Assembly (NCBI GenBank): GCA_963723495.1
Contig: CAVRQR010000012.1
Location: 248,001-312,000, forward strand
Source: Gp6-AA40 sp963723495
GTDB taxonomy: Bacteria; Acidobacteriota; Vicinamibacteria; Vicinamibacterales; UBA2999
DNA length: 64,000 bases
Direction of reading: 5' to 3'
Part shown: positions 43,635 to 53,436 of the stretch, in pieces
Numbering within the stretch: the stretch's first letter is position 1
Layout: every line of letters begins with the position of its first letter
Notes under the pieces: generated by a model
Seen by the model: only the letters and a program-made list of their open reading frames with translations
What the model was told of the DNA's origin: nothing
The model's database searches: none
Translations under genes and position numbers: made by a program

Positions 43635-46061
43635 GTGACGCTCCGGACGTCAGGCATCGCGGTCCTCGTCGTCGTTGTGCTGTGTGCGCTGTCGAGTGCG
43701 GCGGCACAGCAGTCCACTCCCAGTACGGCTGCGCCATCGAGCGCCACGAGCCATCAGGCCACGTTGAAGCAGTACTGCGTCACGTGTCACAACGCTCGCG
43801 CACGTACAGGCGGGCTGGCGATCGACGAACTCGATGTCACCAACGTCAACCGCAACAAGGAAGCGTGGGAAAAGGTGGTGCGCAAGCTGCGCGTCAGCGC
43901 CATGCCACCGAGCGGAGCCCGCCGTCCCGACGTTGCGACATCCAACGCGTTGATTACGTGGCTCGAGGGTGAGCTCGATCGCACCGGCACCAATCACCCC
44001 GGCCGACCGACGCTTCGGCGGCTCAATCGCGCCGAGTACGCCAACACCATTCGGGATCTCCTCGCACTCGATGTCGACGTCAGGTCGCTCCTGCCTCCAG
44101 ACGGCGCTGCGTTCGGCTTTGACAACGTCGCCGATGCGCAGGGAAGCTCGCCGGCGCTGCTGCAGGCGTATCTCGCGGCCGCACGGAAGATCAGCGCGGT
44201 TGCCGTGGGCGACTCGCGCATCGGTGTGGGCAGCGATACCTACACGGCGAGGCAGGACCTGTCGCAGGACGTGCACCTCGACGGCCTTCCACTTGGCACC
44301 GTTGGCGGGCTTCGCGCGACCCATACGTTTCCGCTGGATGGCGAGTACGAGTTCCAGGTGCGTCTCTATCGCACCAATCTGAGCGCGATGCGCGGCCTCG
44401 AGGATCCGCAGGAGGTCGAGCTCACCGTCGACGGCGAGCGGATTCTCACGGCCTCGGTCGGAGGCGAGCAGGATCTCATCGCGCTGCAGACGAACCCGAC
44501 TGACACGTCGGATCAAATCGAGGCCACGCGTCTGCGTGTTCGCCGGTTCGTGAAGGCCGGACAGCGCGACGTCGCGGCAGCCTTCCTCGAGAAAACCTCA
44601 CCGGCATTCGAGACACATCGCTTGCAGCGATTCATCCGCGACTTTGCGAACCCGTTCGATGCGGAGGGTGCGCCTCACGTCCTCTCGATTGCGATCCAGG
44701 GACCGTTCAACGCGCACGGCGCCGCGACGCCACCGAGCCCCAATGTGTTCGTGTGCACCCCGTCTGCCTCGGGCGACGAAGCCGCTTGCGCCAGACGCAT
44801 TCTCTCGACGCTGGCAGGACGCGCCTATCGGCGGGCACCATCGACCACTGAGATCAACGACTTGATGTCGGCCTATCAGCAGGGGCGAGCGGACGGCTCC
44901 TTCAAGACCGGCGTGCAGTTCGGGTTGCGACGCATCCTCGCGAGCCCTTCTTTCGTGTTCCGGCCCGAAGTCGAACCTCCCTCCGTCGCAGCGGGTGCAA
45001 TCTATCGTGTGACCGACATCGAGCTGGCTTCTCGCCTCTCATTTTTTCTCTGGAGCAGCATTCCTGACGAGGAACTCCTGCGCGTGGCGCGGGAGGGACG
45101 TCTGAGCCAGCCGGAGAACCTGACGGCGCAGATGCGCCGAATGCTCGCCGATCCGCGCTCGTCTGCGTTCGTGAGCAACTTCGCGGGCCAGTGGCTTCAT
45201 CTCCGAAATCTTCGCAGCATCATCCCCAACTCGGATCTGTTCCCGGACTTCGACGACAACCTCCGCCAGGCGTTTCAGCGCGAGGCCGAGCTGTTCTTCG
45301 AAAGCGTGTTGCGTGAGAACCGCAGCGCACTCGATCTGATGACGGCGGACTACACCTTCGTCAACGAGCGCCTCGCGCGGCACTACCGGATCCCGGGAGT
45401 GTTCGGGAGCTCATTCCGTCGCGTCCGACTGGAAGAGCCTGCTCGACATGGACTGCTCGGCAAGGGTGCCGTTCTTCTGGCGACCTCTCACCCGACGACG
45501 ACGTCACCAGTCCTGCGCGGGAAGTGGGTGCTCGAGAACATCATCGGCACTCCCCCGCCGGCGCCGCCGGCCGATCTCGACACCGCGCTCAAGACCGATC
45601 CGCCGGGCAGCGCTCCCCGCACGATGCGCGAGCAGATGGAACGGCACCGGACGAACCCGGTCTGCGCCAGCTGTCATCAAATCATGGACCCGATAGGCTT
45701 CGCCCTCGAGAACTTCGACGTGGTCGGGGAATGGCGAACCAGGGATCGCGCCGGCCTGACGCTGAACACCTCGGACATGCTCACCGATGGCACCAGAATC
45801 ACCGGTGTGGTTTCCCTGCGGCAGGCCCTGGTGAAACGGCCCGACGTCTTTGTACAGACGTTGACCGAGAAACTACTCGTGTACGCGCTCGGCCGTGGTC
45901 TCGCGGCAGAGGACATGCCAGTCGTGAGAAAGATCGTGCGCGACGCCAGTCAGCAGCAGTATCGTTTCACCGCGCTTCTGCAGGGGATCGTGACGAGCGC
46001 GCCCTTTCAGATGCGCCTCAAGGCGGCCGATTCGCAGCAGGCGTCAGCCAGCAGGCAGTAG
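43635..46061 (+). CDS. secreted DUF1592-type protein with N-terminal cytochrome c-like motif
   Basis: An 808-residue protein. A signal peptide precedes LKQYCVTCHNARARTGGLAI, a CxxCH heme-binding motif of the planctomycete-type cytochrome c domain. The order of domains then follows DUF1587 (LRRLNRAEYANTIRDLLALD), DUF1595, DUF1592 (ASRLSFFLWSSIPDEELL), DUF1588 (RHGLLGKGAVLLATSHPTTTSPVLRGKWVLE) and DUF1585 (PVCASCHQIMDPIGFALENFD, a second CxxCH). The start is GTG 43635, which follows a CATACT box by 7 nt; GTG 43593 is an alternative. It is always found next to DUF1552, as here. Function unproven; predicted extracytoplasmic redox or polysaccharide-related. Confidence 0.85.
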   Translation: MTLRTSGIAVLVVVVLCALSSAAAQQSTPSTAAPSSATSHQATLKQYCVTCHNARARTGGLAIDELDVTNVNRNKEAWEKVVRKLRVSAMPPSGARRPDVATSNALITWLEGELDRTGTNHPGRPTLRRLNRAEYANTIRDLLALDVDVRSLLPPDGAAFGFDNVADAQGSSPALLQAYLAAARKISAVAVGDSRIGVGSDTYTARQDLSQDVHLDGLPLGTVGGLRATHTFPLDGEYEFQVRLYRTNLSAMRGLEDPQEVELTVDGERILTASVGGEQDLIALQTNPTDTSDQIEATRLRVRRFVKAGQRDVAAAFLEKTSPAFETHRLQRFIRDFANPFDAEGAPHVLSIAIQGPFNAHGAATPPSPNVFVCTPSASGDEAACARRILSTLAGRAYRRAPSTTEINDLMSAYQQGRADGSFKTGVQFGLRRILASPSFVFRPEVEPPSVAAGAIYRVTDIELASRLSFFLWSSIPDEELLRVAREGRLSQPENLTAQMRRMLADPRSSAFVSNFAGQWLHLRNLRSIIPNSDLFPDFDDNLRQAFQREAELFFESVLRENRSALDLMTADYTFVNERLARHYRIPGVFGSSFRRVRLEEPARHGLLGKGAVLLATSHPTTTSPVLRGKWVLENIIGTPPPAPPADLDTALKTDPPGSAPRTMREQMERHRTNPVCASCHQIMDPIGFALENFDVVGEWRTRDRAGLTLNTSDMLTDGTRITGVVSLRQALVKRPDVFVQTLTEKLLVYALGRGLAAEDMPVVRKIVRDASQQQYRFTALLQGIVTSAPFQMRLKAADSQQASASRQ

Positions 46062-46083
46062 CGAACACTCGACGGAGACCAAC

Positions 46084-47400
46084 ATGTTCCTCACGAAAAA
46101 GGCGCTACCGAGACGGACGTTCCTTCGCGGGATGGGTGTGACAGTGGCGCTACCCCTGCTCGATGCCATGGTGCCGGCGGCCACCGCGCTGGCGCAAACA
46201 CCGGGCGTCAGTCCTTCGCGAGTCGGGTTCATCTACGTGCCTCACGGCGCCGACATGGCCTCGTGGACCCCGGCCGCGTCCGGCACGCAGTTCGAGCTGT
46301 CGCCGACGCTGAGCACCCTCGAGTCGTTCAAGGACTCCATGGTCGTGATCAGCAACCTGCGACGCGCAGGCGGTCAGGCCGAGATGCATGCAGCCGCAGC
46401 CAGCGGCTGGTTGAGCGGAGCGATTCCGAAGCGCACCGAGGCTGAGGACTTCGCGTGCGGAACGACGATCGATCAGGTACTCGCGCGCAAGATTGGCCAG
46501 TCTTCGCCGTTCCCCTCGCTCGAGTTCGCAACCGAGGACTTCACGGGATATGTCGGCGGATGCACGCCCGGTTACAGCTGCGCCTATCATGACTCGATCG
46601 CCTGGGCGACCCCGACCACGCCGCTTCCGATGGAGATCAATCCACGCGTCGCTTTCGAACGACTGTTCGGCGACGGCGGATCCGAAGTGGAGCGTCAGTC
46701 CAAGCTCCGTGAAGACAAAAGCATTCTCGATGGCGTCCTGAACGAAATGCGTGCGCTGCAGGCGCGACTGGGGGCACAGGACCGCGCGCGCGTCGCCAAC
46801 TACCTGGAGGATGTCCGCGAGATCGAGCGTCGCATCCAGCGGAGCGAGGCCCAGCAGCGCGCCGATGTCACGATGGTGAAGCCGCTCGGAATCCCGGAGA
46901 GCTTCGACGACCACTGCGGGCTGATGACTGACCTGATCGCCGTCGCCCTGCAGACCGAGCTGACGCGCGTGTTCACATTCATGATGTCGCGCGAGGGAAG
47001 CCAGCGGACGTTCTCGCAGATCGGCATCAGCGACCCCTGGCACGTCACATCGCATCACGGTGACAAGCCCGAGAAGGTCGCCAGCAACGCCAAGATCAAC
47101 GTCTTCTGTCTCCAGGTGTTCGCGCGTTTGCTCGACAAGCTGCGCTCGACACCCGACGGGAACGGCACGCTGCTCGATCAGTCGTTGATCTTCTACGGCA
47201 GCGGCATGGCGAACTCGAACGTCCACGCCACCGATCCGTTGCCGATGGTTGCCGTGGGCGGCGGCACCGGCAAGGGCAACCGGCACATCGTCCTGCCGAA
47301 GGAGACGCAAATCGGCAACCTCTGGCTGAGCGTCGCGAATCATTTCGACAGCCCGATGACCACGTTCGGAGAGAGCACGGGCACTGTCGATTTCTTGTGA
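46084..47400 (+). CDS. DUF1552 Tat-exported protein
   Basis: A 438-residue protein with a twin-arginine signal (LPRRTFLRGMGVTVALPLLD). The mature DUF1552 part includes VGFIYVPHGADMASWTP, EMHAAAASGWLSGA, a long helical linker (NEMRALQARLGAQDRARV) and FYGSGMANSNVHATDPLP. The fold is related to sulfatase-like/DUF1501 alkaline-phosphatase proteins, with no verified activity. Tat export suggests folding or a cofactor in the cytoplasm first. It is second in the DUF1592-DUF1552-ankyrin operon, 22 bp after the first gene. Confidence 0.88.
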   Translation: MFLTKKALPRRTFLRGMGVTVALPLLDAMVPAATALAQTPGVSPSRVGFIYVPHGADMASWTPAASGTQFELSPTLSTLESFKDSMVVISNLRRAGGQAEMHAAAASGWLSGAIPKRTEAEDFACGTTIDQVLARKIGQSSPFPSLEFATEDFTGYVGGCTPGYSCAYHDSIAWATPTTPLPMEINPRVAFERLFGDGGSEVERQSKLREDKSILDGVLNEMRALQARLGAQDRARVANYLEDVREIERRIQRSEAQQRADVTMVKPLGIPESFDDHCGLMTDLIAVALQTELTRVFTFMMSREGSQRTFSQIGISDPWHVTSHHGDKPEKVASNAKINVFCLQVFARLLDKLRSTPDGNGTLLDQSLIFYGSGMANSNVHATDPLPMVAVGGGTGKGNRHIVLPKETQIGNLWLSVANHFDSPMTTFGESTGTVDFL

Positions 47401-48938
47401 TGGGGACGTCAATATGTAGAGCGGGTCCTGTTTTGTGGACCCGTCTGTTCATCACCTCGCTCACTCTTCTCTCGATAGCTGCGCCTGCGCACGCTGCGGG
47501 TCCCACACCCGACCTGGTAGCCGCCGTGAAGGCCGGCAACGTGGCGGCCGTCCGCACGCTCATCGAGCGGAAGTTTGACGTCAACGCCACCGAGGTCGAT
47601 GGTACGAGCGCGTTGCACTGGGCGGTCCGCGCGGGCGATCTGGCGACGACCGATCTCCTGATACGCGCCGGTGCCCACATCAACGCCGCGAACCGGTATG
47701 GCGTCACCGCGCTCTCACTGGCGGCCCGGAACGGCCGTGCCGAGTTGATCGACTTGCTGCTCAAGTCGAACGCCAGCGTGAAGACTGCCGAATCGACACT
47801 GCCGGAAGGGCAGACGCTCGTGATGCTGGCCTCGAGAACAGGACGGGTCGATGCGGTGAAGCGCCTGATCACGGCCGGATCCGACGTCAACGCACGCGAG
47901 ACCCGGACCGGCACGACGGCGCTCATCTGGGCCGCGACCAGCAATCGCTCCGACGCCATCCGCGCACTCACCGAGTCAGGCGCGGATCTGAACGTGCTGT
48001 CGAGGGTGACGAATTACCCACACACGCAGAACGGCGTGCTGCTCAGCGGCTTGGAAGATGGCGTGTCTTACGTCGGCCAGACCGTGCTGCCGCGCGGAGG
48101 ATGGTCGGCCGTGATGTACGCCGCGCGCGAAGGGGCCACCGACGCGGTTCGCACGCTGGCCGAGGCTGGCGCCAACCTGAACCTCACCGATCCCGAGGGA
48201 ACTTCCGCGCTGATCATTGCCATCATCAACGGCCATTGGGAGGCCGCGTCGATGCTCGTGGACAAGGGCGCCGACGTCAACCTCGCCGACATCAAGGGCA
48301 TGACGCCGCTGTACGCGGCGATCGACATGCACACCCTCGGCGATACATTCGGACGACCGTATCCGCCCGCGCCGGTGATCGACGGCAGCGTCGGGATGAT
48401 CAAGCTCCTCCTCGCGAAGGGCGCCGATCCGAATGCACGGTTGAAAGGCCCGATTCTGAAACGCGTCTACGACGCCGGCGACAATCGGCTCGGAGAGGGT
48501 GCGACACCGCTCATGCGTGCTGCACGCAAGTGTGACGTCGCCGTAATGACGCTCCTGCTCGAGGCAGGTGCGGACCCGAAACTGACCCAGACGAGCGGGA
48601 ACACGCCGCTCATGCTGGCCGCCGGCGCAGTGACCTCGAACGGCGACGAGACACAACGCATCTCGGAAGAACAGGCGCTCGCCGCCATCAGGATCGGCAT
48701 TGCTGCTGGCATCGACGTCAACGCTACGAACGCGGTCGGAGATACGGTGCTGCACACGGCCGCGACGACCAATGGCGGACTGCACTCGGTCATCCGGCTG
48801 CTCGCCGAATCGGGAGCCCGCCTCGACGTCAAGAACACCGGAGGACGCACACCGCTCGAAGCCGCGCAACGAGCACGGCAGCCGAACGAAGCCACTATCG
48901 CGCTGCTACGCGCTGAAGAACAAAGAACGAAGAACTAA
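47400..48938 (+). CDS. secreted ankyrin-repeat protein
   Basis: About 512 residues. ATG 47400 overlaps the DUF1552 stop by one base; GTG 47397 is an alternative. A signal peptide (LFITSLTLLSIAAPAHA) is followed by 11-12 ankyrin repeats, for example GTSALHWAVRAGDLATTDLL, RYGVTALSLAARNGRAEL and GMTPLYAAIDMHTLGDTF, with longer inter-repeat loops in the centre. It probably serves as an extracytoplasmic binding scaffold for the DUF1592/DUF1552 pair, since this trio recurs in Acidobacteria. The last codons (EQRTKN) are encoded by a heptamer array, so the C-terminus may have been acquired by repeat insertion. Confidence 0.88.
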   Translation: MGTSICRAGPVLWTRLFITSLTLLSIAAPAHAAGPTPDLVAAVKAGNVAAVRTLIERKFDVNATEVDGTSALHWAVRAGDLATTDLLIRAGAHINAANRYGVTALSLAARNGRAELIDLLLKSNASVKTAESTLPEGQTLVMLASRTGRVDAVKRLITAGSDVNARETRTGTTALIWAATSNRSDAIRALTESGADLNVLSRVTNYPHTQNGVLLSGLEDGVSYVGQTVLPRGGWSAVMYAAREGATDAVRTLAEAGANLNLTDPEGTSALIIAIINGHWEAASMLVDKGADVNLADIKGMTPLYAAIDMHTLGDTFGRPYPPAPVIDGSVGMIKLLLAKGADPNARLKGPILKRVYDAGDNRLGEGATPLMRAARKCDVAVMTLLLEAGADPKLTQTSGNTPLMLAAGAVTSNGDETQRISEEQALAAIRIGIAAGIDVNATNAVGDTVLHTAATTNGGLHSVIRLLAESGARLDVKNTGGRTPLEAAQRARQPNEATIALLRAEEQRTKN

Positions 48939-48972
48939 GAAACAAACAGTTCTAGTCCTGAGTTCTTAGTTC
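48932..48972. terminator. bidirectional terminator-like inverted repeat made of heptamers
   Basis: GAACTAAGAA (48932-48941) and TTCTTAGTTC (48963-48972) form a perfect 10-bp stem with a 21-nt loop between the convergent ankyrin and M14 genes. The left arm is part of an AGAACNA heptamer array (AGAACAA, AGAACGA, AGAACTA, AGAAACA from 48917). The right arm belongs to an inverted TAGTTCT array. Confidence 0.5.
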
Positions 48973-51693
48973 AGCTTGCTGCGCCGTCGCGTAATAGATC
49001 GCGTTGAAGAGGAACTTGAAGGTCCCGTGCGACTGCGCGCGGAAGGTGATCTCAGGCCCGAAGAGCAGCACGCGACCGCGACCGAGCCTGCCATCGACGA
49101 CGGCCACACCGTTTTCGAGATACTGCTGCCCCCAGGCCCAGCCGCTTCGGAGCGGTGACGCACTCGCGAACCACGCCACTCGATCCGCCGTACCCGCCGC
49201 ATGCTCTGTGAGGCGGAACACCGGGCTCTTGTCGAAGAACACATCCACCTCACGCTCGAACCCGTACCCGAGCGGTGTCGTGTTGTCGACGCTGACTCGC
49301 AGCACAGATCCGGGGACGTAATACTGCTCGGAGGTCAGCGGCCGCATCGACTCGCTGCGCCCCTGCACGAGCGCGTTCGAGATCGGTAACCCCAGCTCCG
49401 CTCCGATGGCCGTCGAGTTGCCAACCGCGATCAACGTCCCACCCTCCTCGACGAACCGCTTCAACTGCGGCAGCGAACGTGCCGATGTGAGCGCGCCGGT
49501 CTTCGATCGGTAATCGGACGGAATTCGATCGGCAAGGCCGTCACTCGTATCGCGCGCATTCAGCACCGCGTCGTCCGTCAGAATCACGACGTCGTAGCGG
49601 CCGCGCAGATCGCCGGCATCGATGCTCTGCGAGTAGATCATGTCGAACTGGAATCCGTATCGCTCGAGGAGCCAGCGCGTCCACCCGCTCGGGCTGGACC
49701 CTCCATAGCGATCCCACAGGGCGATGCGTACGGGTGCGAGCTTCAGCGCCGCGCCCGTCGGCGGCGCTGGCAGGCCTGTGAAGGTCAGGCCGAGGTCGGC
49801 CGCGATCTTCTCGAGAACGGTGCGAGTGTCGCGTCGCGCCGGTATGTACATCGCGCCCACGTCGCCCGAGGTGCCTCCCAGGGCACGGTTCCTGGGCCAC
49901 AACACGCTTTGGCCGGCAGCGAGCAATCGACCGACCGCGGTGAAGGTGTCGTTCTGATGATGGCTCACAAGGTAGCCGGCCACACTGGCCGGTCCGACCA
50001 CGCGACCCGCTGGTGGCGCAACATGATCGATCCGCTCGAACGGCCCCTCGACGGCCTCGAGAATCCGATCGAACTTCACGCCCATCTGGAATGCGAGCGT
50101 CCAGCCGGCACTGTCATAAGGCGGCGTTGGCGGGCCGCCCGGATAGGGAATGTCGTGGGGATGATCCTGCGGCTCGAACATATCGAGCACGTGCGGACGA
50201 AACGCCTGCGCTGTCTTCACGACCAATGACCCCGCCGGATAGCTGTTGCCGGCAACGCCGAAAGCCGCGGTCGCGCGATGAATCGTGATTCCCGTCTTGA
50301 GCAGTGAATCGACGAACTTGATCGCGGTCAGGAAGTCCGGTTGATCCGAGGGCAGGATGTAGGCCCTCGCATCGCGACGCGCAGGGTCGCGGAACCGGCC
50401 TTCGAAATCGCCGCGGCCTCGTCCGCCGGCGTCCGCGAGATCGCGCGGTGACACCGTCCAGGAGTCGCGATTACCGCGATCGAGGGAGTTCCTGCCCATG
50501 CGATACACGCCAAACAGCAGTGCCTCGCGATTCCGCGACGCGGCATCGATCACGGCGCGGTTCGCGGTAAGCGAGTAATCAATCGACTGACGGAACCGCC
50601 AGCGCTGCGGCGCAATCGGATGCGGCAGATCGGCGCTCGGCAGCTGCCGCTCCGCGATGAACGGCACGTCAATTGGGGTCGGGCTCCCAATCGTCTCCGT
50701 CAGCAACCCGATCTGGTTGTGAAAGTACGCGGTCGTCCGCAGACCACCATTCCACCAGGTCGAGTAGTTCGATCCGCTTCGCATCGTGACGCCGGGCTTC
50801 CCTTCAGCCGCGAAGCGTGCGTGCATCGCGGCCCCGATCAAATCGATCGAGATCGGAATCAGTGGATCCAGGAAGTAGTTGAACGGGTCGCGGAACGGCG
50901 GCGCGAACATCACCGTGCCGGGCGGGCCGGTCTGGTGGTGGTCGTAGACGATCTGCGGGAACCATTCCTTGTAGAGGACACGGTTCATGTTGATCGTCTC
51001 GGCCTGGGTCGCCATGTAGAAGTCGCGGTTGTTGTCGTGCCCCACGTATTTCTGGTACGGCCGCGGAATTCCCGCGAGCGAGCGGAGCGCCGGGTCGGCT
51101 TCGCGCATGTACCAATTGGCCACGAGCTCGTGCCCGTCAGGGTTGGCGTGCACGGCCAGCACGATCACATCACGCAGGAAACGACGCGTCTCATCGTCAG
51201 AACCGCTGACCAGCTGATAGACGGTCTCGATCAACTGCTGTGCGCCGAGTACCTCGTTAGCGTGCAACCCGCCATTGATCCAGACGATCGCTTTACCCTC
51301 GGCCGCCAACGCGCGCGCCTGCGCGTCGGTTAATCCCTCCGCCAGGGCAAGGCGTCGCGAGATGTCACGGTAGTGATCGAGTCGCCGCAGGTTCTCGGGC
51401 GATGAGACGACGGCCATCCACTGGGTGCGGCCCTCTTCCGTCCGGCCGATATCCACGAGTCGAACCCGGTCCGATTCGGCGGCCAGCCGTTTCCAGTACG
51501 CTTCGAGCTGCGAGTAGGTGGCGAGGAAGTAGTCGTCGCCGATGGTGGCCCCGAACTGCGCCGCGGGCGGCGTGATCGTGGAGACGGCCTGCGACTGCGT
51601 GCGGGTGTACGCGGCTGTCACCAGGAGCAACAACAGCGACCCGATCAGCACCCGCGTGCGCGTCAGCCCAGCCACGATGAGCCATCTTTCCAT
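48952..51693 (-). CDS. secreted M14-type metallopeptidase
   Basis: A 913-residue protein with an N-terminal signal or anchor (VLIGSLLLLLVTAAYTRTQS). The M14 domain (about 60-400) has the zinc motif in INGGLHANEVLGAQQL (HxxE variant HANE), then VHANPDGHELVANW, GHDNNRDFYMATQAE and VYDHHQTGPPG. The remaining 500 residues include a class I glutamine amidotransferase-like flavodoxin fold (VRIALWDRYGGSSPSGWTRW, DVVILTDDA, GTLIAVGNSTAIGAELG). This is the usual architecture of large acidobacterial and bacteroidetal M14 peptidases. It is predicted to act on peptides outside the cytoplasm. It is convergent with the ankyrin gene; GNAT gene lies 6 bp upstream on the same strand. Confidence 0.85.
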   Translation of the reverse strand: MERWLIVAGLTRTRVLIGSLLLLLVTAAYTRTQSQAVSTITPPAAQFGATIGDDYFLATYSQLEAYWKRLAAESDRVRLVDIGRTEEGRTQWMAVVSSPENLRRLDHYRDISRRLALAEGLTDAQARALAAEGKAIVWINGGLHANEVLGAQQLIETVYQLVSGSDDETRRFLRDVIVLAVHANPDGHELVANWYMREADPALRSLAGIPRPYQKYVGHDNNRDFYMATQAETINMNRVLYKEWFPQIVYDHHQTGPPGTVMFAPPFRDPFNYFLDPLIPISIDLIGAAMHARFAAEGKPGVTMRSGSNYSTWWNGGLRTTAYFHNQIGLLTETIGSPTPIDVPFIAERQLPSADLPHPIAPQRWRFRQSIDYSLTANRAVIDAASRNREALLFGVYRMGRNSLDRGNRDSWTVSPRDLADAGGRGRGDFEGRFRDPARRDARAYILPSDQPDFLTAIKFVDSLLKTGITIHRATAAFGVAGNSYPAGSLVVKTAQAFRPHVLDMFEPQDHPHDIPYPGGPPTPPYDSAGWTLAFQMGVKFDRILEAVEGPFERIDHVAPPAGRVVGPASVAGYLVSHHQNDTFTAVGRLLAAGQSVLWPRNRALGGTSGDVGAMYIPARRDTRTVLEKIAADLGLTFTGLPAPPTGAALKLAPVRIALWDRYGGSSPSGWTRWLLERYGFQFDMIYSQSIDAGDLRGRYDVVILTDDAVLNARDTSDGLADRIPSDYRSKTGALTSARSLPQLKRFVEEGGTLIAVGNSTAIGAELGLPISNALVQGRSESMRPLTSEQYYVPGSVLRVSVDNTTPLGYGFEREVDVFFDKSPVFRLTEHAAGTADRVAWFASASPLRSGWAWGQQYLENGVAVVDGRLGRGRVLLFGPEITFRAQSHGTFKFLFNAIYYATAQQAELRTQD

Positions 51694-51699
51694 AGGGAC

Positions 51700-52506
51700 T
51701 CAGTACTTGACCAGAATCGCGCGCGTGTAAATGACCCGGAATCCGAGGCGCTCAAAGGTGCGCTGGGAGATGCTGCCAGGCTCGGTCGTCGCAATCACCA
51801 GGTCGGCTTTGCCCCGGGCGTCATTGATCGCCCGCGCCACGATTGCGCCCTGCAGCCCCCGCCGCCGAAACGCTGGCAGCGTGGCAGTACCGAAGATGCC
51901 GAGAACGCCATTGCTCACGAAGCTCAACCCCGCGGCCCCGGATTCTCCGTTCACGTGGGCGACGTAACGCACGACTTCGGGATGAAAGAACTGTCGCATC
52001 ACTTCACTGATCGCGGTCACGGCATCGCCCGGCAGCTGGCTGCCGGGCCCGGCACGATCGGGGGTCGCAAACCCTTCAGACACAATCTGAAGCCACGGCC
52101 GCTCGCCCGCGCCTGCCTCGACTGAGATATCGGCGCCAGCGGCTGACTGCACAGGATCGTCCGGGGCCAGGCGCGCGAGCTCGTTCTCAAAAGCCTGCAG
52201 AACGTACCCGCGTTTCGTCAGTCGCGGCGCCAGGTCGGGCGCGGCCAGGGGGCACAGCTCGATCTGCACGGGGCAGCCCCGTTCCGCATAGAACTGCTCG
52301 ATATCATCGAGGTCATCGTCGGTCACCTCGACACCGAGCCCGAGGCCGAGCACCTTGTTGACCGGTGATCCCGGCGCTCCGTAGACGGCAAGGCCACCGC
52401 CGCGCTCGAGCGTCGCAGCATCGGGCGCGCCCGCCATCGTCGCAAGGGCGCAGAAATCAATCTCGGCACGGTCGACTCGCCGGGCGAGCTCGAGCGTAGC
52501 GTGCAT
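51700..52506 (-). CDS. GNAT-family N-acetyltransferase
   Basis: A 268-residue protein whose C-terminal half is a GNAT domain: GAAGLSFVSNGVLGIFGTATL, PAFRRRGLQGAIVARAINDA (acetyl-CoA loop R-R-x-G-L-Q) and GSISQRTFERLGFRVIYTRA. The N-terminal half is a degenerate second GNAT-like domain (VYGAPGSPVNKVLGLGLG, IEQFYAERGCPVQIELCP). Tandem GNAT proteins of this type commonly act on small molecules or peptides, but the substrate is unknown. It is co-directional with the M14 peptidase, 6 bp apart, and divergent from xthA. Confidence 0.85.
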   Translation of the reverse strand: MHATLELARRVDRAEIDFCALATMAGAPDAATLERGGGLAVYGAPGSPVNKVLGLGLGVEVTDDDLDDIEQFYAERGCPVQIELCPLAAPDLAPRLTKRGYVLQAFENELARLAPDDPVQSAAGADISVEAGAGERPWLQIVSEGFATPDRAGPGSQLPGDAVTAISEVMRQFFHPEVVRYVAHVNGESGAAGLSFVSNGVLGIFGTATLPAFRRRGLQGAIVARAINDARGKADLVIATTEPGSISQRTFERLGFRVIYTRAILVKY

Positions 52507-52524
52507 GCTCTACACTTTAATTCT

Positions 52525-52571
52525 GGATGGTGAGAAACCATCCACCATCGACCTTCCACCAAACGCCATCC
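52525..52571. repeat. heptanucleotide array with hairpin directly upstream of xthA
   Basis: Five 7-bp units ACCATCC, ACCATCG, ACCTTCC, ACCAAAC, GCCATCC (52537-52571) end one base before the xthA ATG, where the ribosome site should be. An inverted unit GGATGGT (52525-52531) pairs perfectly with the first unit across a 5-nt loop, forming a 7-bp hairpin. Confidence 0.65.
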
Positions 52572-52572
52572 C

Positions 52573-53322
52573 ATGAAGATCGCTACCTGGAACGTGAACG
52601 GGATTCGCGCCCGGCAGACTGAGCTCCAGGAATTCATCGAACGCGAACAACCGGACGTCCTCTGCCTTCAGGAGATTAAGGCGTCGCTCGATCAGCTTCC
52701 CGTGTGGATCTGCCAGCTCGAGGGCTATTCGTGCTACTGGCACGGTGGGAAGGGATATTCGGGTGTCGCGCTGCACATCCGCACGGCAACGTATCCCGTG
52801 CCACCGGTCTTCCAGCATCCACCGTTCGACTTCGAGCATCGCATCGTCACTGTGCAGCTGCCCGACGTGACCGTCGCGTCAATCTACGTACCGAATGGCG
52901 GCAAGGACTTCGCGGCAAAGATGCGGTTCCTTCAGGCGATGGAGGCGTTCGCGGCGCAATCCCGGGCTGCCGGGGCACCGCTCGTCCTCTGCGGAGACAT
53001 GAACGTCGCACGCACGGACATGGACGTGCACCCGAAGGAACGGAAACCGGGCATCGTCGGACAACGGGCCGACGAACGCGCGCTCATCGAGCAGATCCTT
53101 GCCCATGGCCTGGTCGACGTGCAGCGCACGCTCGACCCAGACAACGCCGACCTGTTCACGTGGTGGGCGCCGTGGCGAAACCTCAAGCAGCGGAATGTCG
53201 GCTGGCGACTCGACTATGTGTTTGCCAGTCAGGATCTCGCATCACGCGCGACGTCATGCGTCGTGCAACGCGAGTTTGGGACGAGCGACCACGGGCCGGT
53301 CATCGCGGTATTCGACGTGTGA
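52573..53322 (+). CDS. xthA: exodeoxyribonuclease III
   Basis: A 249-residue Mg-dependent AP endonuclease / 3'-5' exonuclease of base-excision repair. Catalytic motifs are intact: IATWNVNGIRAR, VLCLQEIKAS (Glu metal ligand), SIYVPNGGKD, LCGDMNVARTDMDVHP (Asp-Asn), WRLDYVFAS and the terminal TSDHGPV (catalytic Asp-His pair). The ATG is fixed by the conserved N-terminus MKIATWNVNG. The gene has no Shine-Dalgarno site; a heptamer array occupies the leader. Confidence 0.95.
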   Translation: MKIATWNVNGIRARQTELQEFIEREQPDVLCLQEIKASLDQLPVWICQLEGYSCYWHGGKGYSGVALHIRTATYPVPPVFQHPPFDFEHRIVTVQLPDVTVASIYVPNGGKDFAAKMRFLQAMEAFAAQSRAAGAPLVLCGDMNVARTDMDVHPKERKPGIVGQRADERALIEQILAHGLVDVQRTLDPDNADLFTWWAPWRNLKQRNVGWRLDYVFASQDLASRATSCVVQREFGTSDHGPVIAVFDV

Positions 53323-53436
53323 CTCGGATCTAGACCGCGAGAGCGACGAATTCCTCGCCACCGTATCTGCCGACAGCGCCGCCGCGGCGAAATGTCGCTC
53401 GCAGACGTGCCGCTGCGGGAGCTTGAATCGAGTGGA